Below are positions 9,756-15,483 of a stretch of 15,483 nt of DNA, piece after piece. The stretch is taken from assembly GCA_022578965.1 (NCBI GenBank), contig MU400993.1, positions 1 to 15,483 of the forward strand, written 5' to 3'. Positions within the stretch are counted from its first letter, which is position 1. Every line of letters begins with the position of its first letter. The position numbers and the translations under genes were made by a program. A model generated the notes under the pieces. It saw only the letters and a list, made by a program, of their open reading frames with translations, was not told where the DNA came from and did not search any database. This DNA is from Xylaria sp. FL1777 (Eukaryota > Ascomycota > Sordariomycetes > Xylariales > Xylariaceae).

Positions 9756-10010
9756 CTATAATCTATAGGCCTGTTTCAGTGACGAGCCTCCTGTCATGGT
9801 GACCTGGTATGCGGTTGCATCCTTATATTTCACTTGGTAGACGAAAAGGAGGGTGACAGCACAGCCTGCGCCCCTGCATGCTCCAGGTATTACCCAATTA
9901 GAATGTACAGCTTGGCCGGCTTGCCTTAGTCCAGCATTGCATTTCGCTACATTGCTACCCTGAGGCTTGTTTTGCGCTCCGGTGGCAATTCGGAGCCTCG
10001 TTCGACCCAA
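9756..10010 (-). pseudogene. Orphan open segment, possible gene fragment
   Basis: An 84-codon stop-free stretch on the minus strand that starts only with TTG and is preceded in frame by a TGA near 10040. Its translation has three cysteines within about 30 residues (in KCNAG, GACRG and GAGCA) and a regular C-terminal half, like the end of a small cysteine-containing fungal protein. I cannot identify it. A fragment or a 3' exon of a lost gene is possible, and so is chance. Confidence 0.25.
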
Positions 10011-10035
10011 TAATACTACATTACTGTGTACTCAG

Positions 10036-10752
10036 ATGTCCTAATTAGGGTTCGTGCAGGAGGTTGCGGTAGGCTCTGGAGTTCTGGACAATCGTCTGCT
10101 AACTGAACCCCCTTTTCTCTATAGTTGTAATAATCTACGAATGAAGCTTATTGCTAGAAGGTACAACGAGCTCTGTACTGTCAAGTGCTTAGGGATCCTA
10201 TTTTATTTAGACATACGTAGCATGAGCAACTCTACAAACTCTGATGATAGTAGCAATGAGAACCCCGCTGGCTACATTTATAGAATCGCATAACAAAGTT
10301 GTACTGCTTTAGCGGACTTAGCAACTGTTGCAACAAATTCTTACCCAAACAAGAGTATTGATTACCTAGTAACAGAAGACATAATTGATACAATAGAGCT
10401 TAATGCTACCAAATTCAAGAAAATAGAACACTTAAAAAGAGGCAAGCTTATTTAACGAGTCTTAAAAGACGCACAAAAATTATTCACGATTCACAGTCAT
10501 GCTAAACTCAAGCTAGCCAACGTATCCAGGTCACTAAAACAATTTATGAAGAAGGAATACTTAAATAAAGGGGTCTTCATATTTAGGGTGTTAGGTCGAC
10601 GGATTGCTTCGTTCAGGAAGTGTTTTCTCACTTGCTGGATGCCATCTCCTTTGGAGGATTTCTCCGATCGTCGCTGGAAATTTTTGAGCCCGGCTCTTAA
10701 GAGTAATGAAACCGAATATCGCCTCTGTCTTTCCCTTAATTTACAATTATAA
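10036..10752 (+). pseudogene. Decayed coding frame with three internal stops
   Basis: One plus-strand frame runs from an ATG at 10036 to a stop at 10750-10752 with in-frame stops only at 10042 (TAA), 10291 (TAA) and 10453 (TAA). At this base composition about a dozen stops would be expected in 239 codons, so the frame is unusually open. The middle part, from an ATG at 10222, gives a Ser/Asn-rich start and then a Lys/Leu-rich, helix-like stretch with segments such as LKRGKLI and AKLKLANVSRSLKQF. This looks like an old protein-coding region, perhaps from a mobile element, but no family is recognised. Each stop could have come from CAA by one C-to-T change; that is true of any TAA, so it is only compatible with RIP. 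Confidence 0.4.
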
Positions 10753-11247
10753 TACACCCGGGGTTGCCTATACAGGTCCGCCAATTATCTTGAATCGCAA
10801 ACCCACCTTTCTAGAAAATTGATATTTGAACATCGCTCACAGGGTCTATCACGTGTTAGTAGGGCATATAAAACTCTCGTGTCTAGTGACTTGTGGCTCT
10901 TCATGCAAATTCATTATCGACGGGGTATTCCCAATCTTTAAGAGGATTGACATTATTCCGAGGCCTCTGGAAAGAGTCTAGCTGAAGTTCTCATATATCT
11001 TATGAGATGTATTTTCCGATTCCATTAGAAGTTCCTCGGTCTTGCAGCGGTAGTTCGTTTCATCTTCACTACACGGCGATAGTTAGAAAGGCGACCCTGC
11101 GAAGAGTTGCTCGTCTCCTCCACTGTGACTTCTTGGTGATAGCTCGGGGTTCGTCTTCCCAGACTTCTCCTAAGGTCTTTTCTTTGTGAAGCTTATCAGC
11201 CGAATCGTAGTTTGCCTTATTTTCTTGATATTGACATATGTGAGTAA
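10753..11247. other. Intergenic, nothing recognised
   Basis: About 500 bp of unremarkable sequence. A 60-codon open frame at 11007-11189 has no supporting signal and is not called. Confidence 0.45.
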
Positions 11248-12300
11248 TCAGTATTTAGCGAAGCATGAATATAGCTGAGTCACAGTAAAGGTGTACTTGT
11301 CTAAAGGCTTGATCTCAGTGTGCCTCGTAGACGGTGACTTTGTCCGCGATACGAAACCCGCCTGCTTTGACAGTCCGATAGTCCTTCTCAGTGAAAGGAA
11401 GGATGTACCTCCTACAGACATCTTAGGAGAAAATGTACTGCATTTTGCTTGTATTTCCTCTGGATTGTTCTGAAGATGATATCGATCATGTATATGAACG
11501 AGTCGGGCAGATATCATGCTTGATAAGCTCATTCTTTTTAATGAGCCTGGCCAACAGGCAGAGATTCGTTGACTAACTCGTCGGACATCATGCATATATC
11601 CATTATGTAGCTTCACCCTGCGAAACAAGACAAGGGATAATATTCATACAGTATTGCCTTTTGGTCGTAATGCCACTCTTTCGTATCGTTTCGCTGCAAA
11701 GAGATTATCAAGATCGGAATCAAGACCAACCGGTTGAGCTCGAAGCCAAACTGATTTGCAGATATCGTTCTCTGATGGGTTTCGAGTAACTAAGTAGCTG
11801 TAGTTTGCGAAATAGCTATATACTCATATCGAAATCGCATGGTGGCTAACCCATTAGGAATAAACTTTAACCTGCTGGGCATTTTCACATGCGATTCCAG
11901 ATGCGATCATAGGGTGTAATGACTTTGGTAGTTGGTAGATCCGGGTTGTCTGACTCGGGGTCTTTCTAACGATAAAGGTGTTTCGAGCTGTAGGCTGTAC
12001 CATTCACCCAGTGTTCACCGACTTGCCAAATTGTCCGACGAGCAATTTGTTTACTATCTAATCCCACTACTGTGAATAGACTCTTTCGCTGCCTTTAAAC
12101 TACGGTTGTCGCATGGAGAGCGAGGACCTGCTAATATTTTCCTTCCGTCTCAGGATGTGACACGGATAATCGATTCTAACTACTAAGCTAGAATCAACTA
12201 CCTTAGGGTGATGACTTCTGCTGACGGCTCGACCATGTTGTACGTATAAGAGCCTGTTTTCGGGTGTTGTTGCCTGATGACTCTCGTTATCTGTTGTCAA
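11248..12300 (-). pseudogene. Long decayed coding frame on the minus strand
   Basis: A single minus-strand frame runs from an ATG at 12300 to a TGA at 11250-11248, 351 codons, interrupted by only seven stops, where about nineteen would be expected by chance. The stops are at 12100-12102, 12067-12069 and 12058-12060 (TAG), 12004-12006 (TGA), 11854-11856 (TAA), 11824-11826 and 11644-11646 (TGA). The part below 12003 has only three stops in 251 codons. The first 66 codons are open and Ser/His/Arg-rich; the last 126 codons (11628-11251) are open and basic. No known domain could be named. It is best read as a gene or mobile-element frame disabled by point mutation. Between 12094 and 11885 a second frame also looks fairly open, so a frameshift is possible. 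Confidence 0.38.
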
Positions 12301-13870
12301 GAGTAGAGAAGCTTGATCAACTTAGCTGGTAGCTTTGGTGCTTTGGATCGGACCCTCACTCTAACTGAAGACCTTGTTTTCCGACTCACTCTCGTCTGGG
12401 CTTATCAAGGGAGCTGTGTATTAGTTGAAACGGATCGTGTATCTGAACCTCCATCACTGGTAGATCCTGGTCTTGTCTCTATTGGAGGGACTTCTAGTTA
12501 TTGAAATGTACGGCCTATTCGTGCGCTAGCGCTCCTGACCGGCTAGTCCCCTCCTTTGTGATTTGAAGTTGACGATTTACTGTCCGATTTAGAAGCGGCG
12601 ACGTCTGGTGGCAAATCTTCTCGGACAGATGGCCTGTTGTCAAGTAATAGCATCGTACCTGTATTTGTTAAAGGGCATGAATATTGGATTGCTATTTAAT
12701 TGTTGTTCGAGCCGATGTTTAAGGAAAGATTGGGCTGTCTCTTTTTATCAAGCATGGCGAACGAATTGACCATCTTATAAGGCCAAGTAAGCATGGCAGC
12801 TGCCAGGCCTTGAAGGCGAACTCTGATCGTAATATGAATGATGGCTTACACACACAACGTATAATTGGGAATGACTGTTGTTGGTGTCCAGGTTCTTTCG
12901 AACCGCCCGCCACTTCAGCCTGTGCCTCTCAGAGCCCGTGTCTGATTTCTCTTCAGCGCCGGAGTTCGTTCAGTCATGAGTACGTTGTATATGCATACCC
13001 TTGACATAGACTCACGGAACTCGAAGTATGGCGCAAAGGGCCAAAGAAACAAAGTTTCGCGAGGCTCGTGGCGAAGGGGTATGGCCATCTCTAAGGCGTA
13101 ACCGCGACGAAGTAGATATAACCTGCTAGTCTCTTCACTACGATCGACCAAATAGCTACTGTGAGCTACACAGCTGCGAGGCCTTTATCGAGATACTGTC
13201 TTCACAATAGCTTTAATACGCAAACGTTAGCAACTTCAGTTACTCCCAATAAGGAGGCTCCTCACGTGCTCCAGCGCGAAACCCCTGGGAATTACAAAAG
13301 AGGTAACCGGAGGTAACAACACCACACACGATATTTCCGGACTACACATCAGCTCCACGAAATTGATGGCCATGCTAAGAACGAAGCTTGGTATCGGCGC
13401 ATACGAAATACACGCGAGCACGAATTCCCGGGTGAATCCGAGGACGGAGTGATACTGACGATTTTAGCGCAGATGAGGCAGAATTGTTACTATATTGGAG
13501 CCCCTAGCAAGCTGTTAGAGGTCAGCAATTTACATGTCACTTATAAGCAAGGTTCTCATAAGGAGAACGAGATCGCGGAATGCTGACGCTGATATGCGAT
13601 ACGGCCAAGCTTGATGATGTATAATCCTCTTCTTTGTTGACTAGTACAATTTCAAAATTTGAGACCATGATCGGAGCTAGCTCAGGGGGCGACGTAACTA
13701 TTGCAATTCACTTCCAGCTGCAATTAGAGGTTTACGATCCACGACCTTTTCAGGCAAGACTGGAGATTATCCTTAGTTAAGAGAATATATGACATACGCA
13801 GTAATTTTGATACCACATGGGTTTTAAAATAAGCAACAATAAAATTAGACGCACCGTAGATGTTTAGCAA
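12301..13870. other. Gene-poor stretch, possible further decayed frames
   Basis: No gene is supported. On the minus strand between about 12870 and 12570 two adjacent open stretches of about 50 codons are separated by one TAA. On the plus strand about 13311-13585 is open for about 90 codons without a start codon. These lengths can arise by chance. There is no terminal repeat, transposase motif or tRNA. The stretch ends sharply at the stop of the sirtuin gene, where GC content rises. Confidence 0.4.
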
Positions 13871-14910
13871 CTATTTCTCTTCAATCCTACCATTTTCATC
13901 CATCGTCCCAATAACCCCTTCGAACAGCTGCGGCAAGATCTCTGCAGCACTCCCTTGAAAGAAGAAGTCACTACTCGCGAGCCCGTCTGCCGAGTCTGGA
14001 TCAGGGTTTACGACTGCAACAATAGCACCCTTCCGTTGAGCCTTGTACGTATAGCCGGCCGCGGGATAGACAGCAGCGGCGGTGCCCACCACGAGCATAA
14101 GATCGATCCTGTCCTGTACGATCCAATGATCAACGCCCGCAAGCATAGCAGTGTCCAAGCCTTCGCCAAACCACACCACGCCCGGGCGCAACAGCCCCGT
14201 CTCGCACTCGGGACAGCGGGGGAGGTCGTGCAGCTCGATCTTGGGCGCGGGGATGCTCGGATCAAGGAGGGGCATCGTCTGATCGGGAGGATAGTTCTCA
14301 CAGGCCGGGGCAAGGGCAGGGCACGGCGGGTCGGACAGGTTGTGGCGATCGACATAGCCACACTCGTCGAAGCACTTCACGTCGAGGATACTGCCATGCA
14401 GTAGCCGCAGTTTGGAGTCGGGGTGTCCGGCGCGAGGAGAGAGTCCTACGCATGGTATCGTGAGCGACAGACAGAACAATAACGCCTCTCATTTTTTCAG
14501 GTGCAAGTAGACTCGGTCCGGGTTGATTCGCCGGGCACTCGCTGGGCTGTCCATCGGGGAGCATGGACTAAGCATATGGGCCAGTACTCACCATCAACAT
14601 TCTGCGTCAGGCAAAGGAAGTTCTCCTTCTTCTTGGCCAGCTCAGCAAGCGCGTAGTGTCCCCGGTTCGGGTTCGCCTGCAAAGCCATGTGCTTCCGCCA
14701 GGCGTAGAAGAGCCAGACGAGGGCGGGATCGCGCTCGAAGGCTTCGGGGGTGGCGAGCGACGTGGATTCATGATTGCGCCAGAGCCCTCCGGCGCCACGA
14801 AACGTGGGCAGGCCTGAGCCAGCGGACAGCCCGGCCCCGCACAGCGCCAGGATGCGGTTGCTGGAGTTGACGAGCTCGCGGAACTCGGCGATCGAGGTGC
14901 GCGGTGCCAT
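13871..14910 (-). CDS. Class III (SIRT5-like) sirtuin, NAD-dependent protein deacylase (two exons)
   Basis: Predicted 297-residue enzyme that removes acyl groups from lysine side chains using NAD. Exons are 14910-14592 and 14445-13871; the 146-bp intron has a GTGAGT donor and a GTAG acceptor and splits the codon of G107. The NAD-binding motif GAGLSAGSGLPTFRG is at 25-39, TQNVDG at 102-107, and catalytic H123 lies in LLHGS. Zinc ligands are C131, C135, C184 and C187. The PGVVWFGE segment is at 194-201 and VGT at 226-228. Y69-x-x-R72 matches the SIRT5 motif that binds acidic acyl groups, so desuccinylase or demalonylase activity is more likely than simple deacetylation. The first zinc pair is C-x3-C rather than the usual C-x2-C. 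The start has a good context (A at -3, G at +4). The protein starts almost at the catalytic core with no clear mitochondrial presequence. GC content is about 60%, above its left flank. All catalytic residues are present, so it looks functional. Confidence 0.93.
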
Positions 14911-15186
14911 GGTCTGTCTCTACGGCGTATTTCGGCTGCCGTGTTCGGAAAAGGGGCGGCGGGAGTAGAAGCGGCTTGTTGCCGTGGAAGGGGGAGGGAG
15001 GCCGAAGATGAGGCCGTCACGGTGAAGCCTGACGCCTTGCACCGAGCTTCTTATACACAGTGACATAGTCTCCTTGCAGCCGCGAGAGTTCGTTGCCTAA
15101 AGTCCAGAGGGATGAGAGGGCGACAGATCCCAAACATTGCCTGACTGTGCCGCGAACTATACATGTACGTACTGGACCTAGATAAA
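14911..15186 (-). promoter_or_regulatory. Upstream region of the sirtuin gene
   Basis: The 5' flank is GC-rich close to the start codon and falls to normal composition further out. Pyrimidine-rich stretches on the minus strand near 14940-15000 resemble a fungal leader. A CCAAT box in the orientation of the gene lies further out at 15252-15256. No clear TATA box is seen. Confidence 0.35.
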
Positions 15187-15221
15187 GTACCTACCTACCT
15201 ACCTAGGTAGGTAGTAGGTAC
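15187..15221. repeat. CTAC/GTAG palindrome
   Basis: A 35-bp near-perfect palindrome of the tetranucleotide CTAC followed by its complement, centred on CCTAGG at about 15204/15205. The left arm has 18 bases; the right arm has 17, with one base missing. The inner 20 bp are perfect. It lies about 280 bp upstream of the sirtuin start and 63 bp from the right repeat. It could extrude as a cruciform or be a chance product of tetranucleotide expansion. Confidence 0.9.
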
Positions 15222-15283
15222 CTACAGACTACAAGATTCATATCTGACATCATTGGTTTAAAACCCTCCTGCCGGTACAAGCC

Positions 15284-15483
15284 TGTGGCTTCTAGGCAGC
15301 ACAGGCCATGGTGTACACCGTGCAACAGTTGCTGTGCAAGAACCTAAGAAGCACAGACTAGCTTTACTTAAATTAGTAATATTTATATATAGTTTTTTAG
15401 TACTATACTTAAAAAATGTTTTTTTTTTAATATTTACTTTTTTAAATATAAACTTAACTTTATATAATAATTATAAAGTTTTA
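15284..15483. repeat. Inverted partner of the left-end repeat, right copy
   Basis: These 200 bp are the reverse complement of 135-334, gap-free, with about ten transitions and no transversions. The copy begins with TGTGG at 15284 and runs past the window end, changing from normal composition to A+T-rich at about 15350. The five bases before TGTGG are AAGAG at the left copy (minus strand) and AAGCC here, so no shared target duplication is seen. Confidence 0.92.

Noticed and set aside
11885..12094. Second fairly open minus-strand frame inside the decayed region
   Set aside because: Only about 70 codons with one stop; it competes with the longer frame and cannot be separated from chance without a search. 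It is kept only as a possible frameshift.
13955..14404. 149-codon plus-strand frame, and other long frames within 13955-15020
   Set aside because: They are shadows of the GC-rich sirtuin exons, whose catalytic motifs fix the true frame.
1..15483. Whole window as a single Starship-type or cut-and-paste transposon
   Set aside because: No tyrosine recombinase or transposase is recognised, and the inverted repeats point outward and are incomplete, so they look like two neighbouring repeat copies rather than the ends of one element.

Overview
This is nuclear DNA from a filamentous ascomycete, probably of the Eurotiales type. The evidence is short spliceosomal introns (47-146 bp) with GT-AG ends and CTRAY-like branch sites, a fungal Zn(II)2Cys6 regulator and a fungal bZIP protein. 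There are also very AT-rich blocks whose repeat copies differ only by transitions, as expected from repeat-induced point mutation (RIP). No bacterial-type genes, tRNA, rRNA or CRISPR array were seen.

Layout. (1) Positions 1-334 are one copy of an AT-rich repeat. Positions 135-334 recur in inverted orientation at 15284-15483, so the window is bracketed by two outward-pointing copies of one repeat. (2) 335-3150 holds no certain gene. It has one exon-like segment beside the repeat, a purine tract, a 12/13-bp minisatellite, a cluster of promoter-like motifs (four CCAAT boxes, a CGG-N8-CCG palindrome and a perfect CRE) and a long G/T tract. (3) 3151-3998 (+) is a two-exon ATF/CREB-type bZIP gene. 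(4) 5182-7797 (+) is a six-exon Zn2Cys6 transcription factor whose first intron appears to be GC-AG. (5) 7798-13870 is gene-poor: two AT-rich islands, one possible small two-exon gene on the minus strand, and two long frames broken by a few stop codons that look like decayed genes. (6) 13871-14910 (-) is a two-exon, GC-rich SIRT5-like class III sirtuin gene. (7) The window ends with a CTAC/GTAG palindrome and the second repeat copy.

The three clear genes all encode regulators: two DNA-binding proteins and one NAD-dependent protein deacylase. No enzyme, transporter or transposase gene was recognised beside them. The simplest reading is a repeat-bounded, partly decayed accessory segment carrying a few intact regulatory genes. 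A functional link between the three is only inference. The motif cluster upstream of the bZIP gene, which has site types for both a zinc-cluster and a CREB-type bZIP protein, is the most testable hint of such a link.

All exon structures were read by eye from splice signals, frame continuity and family knowledge. No search or alignment was run.
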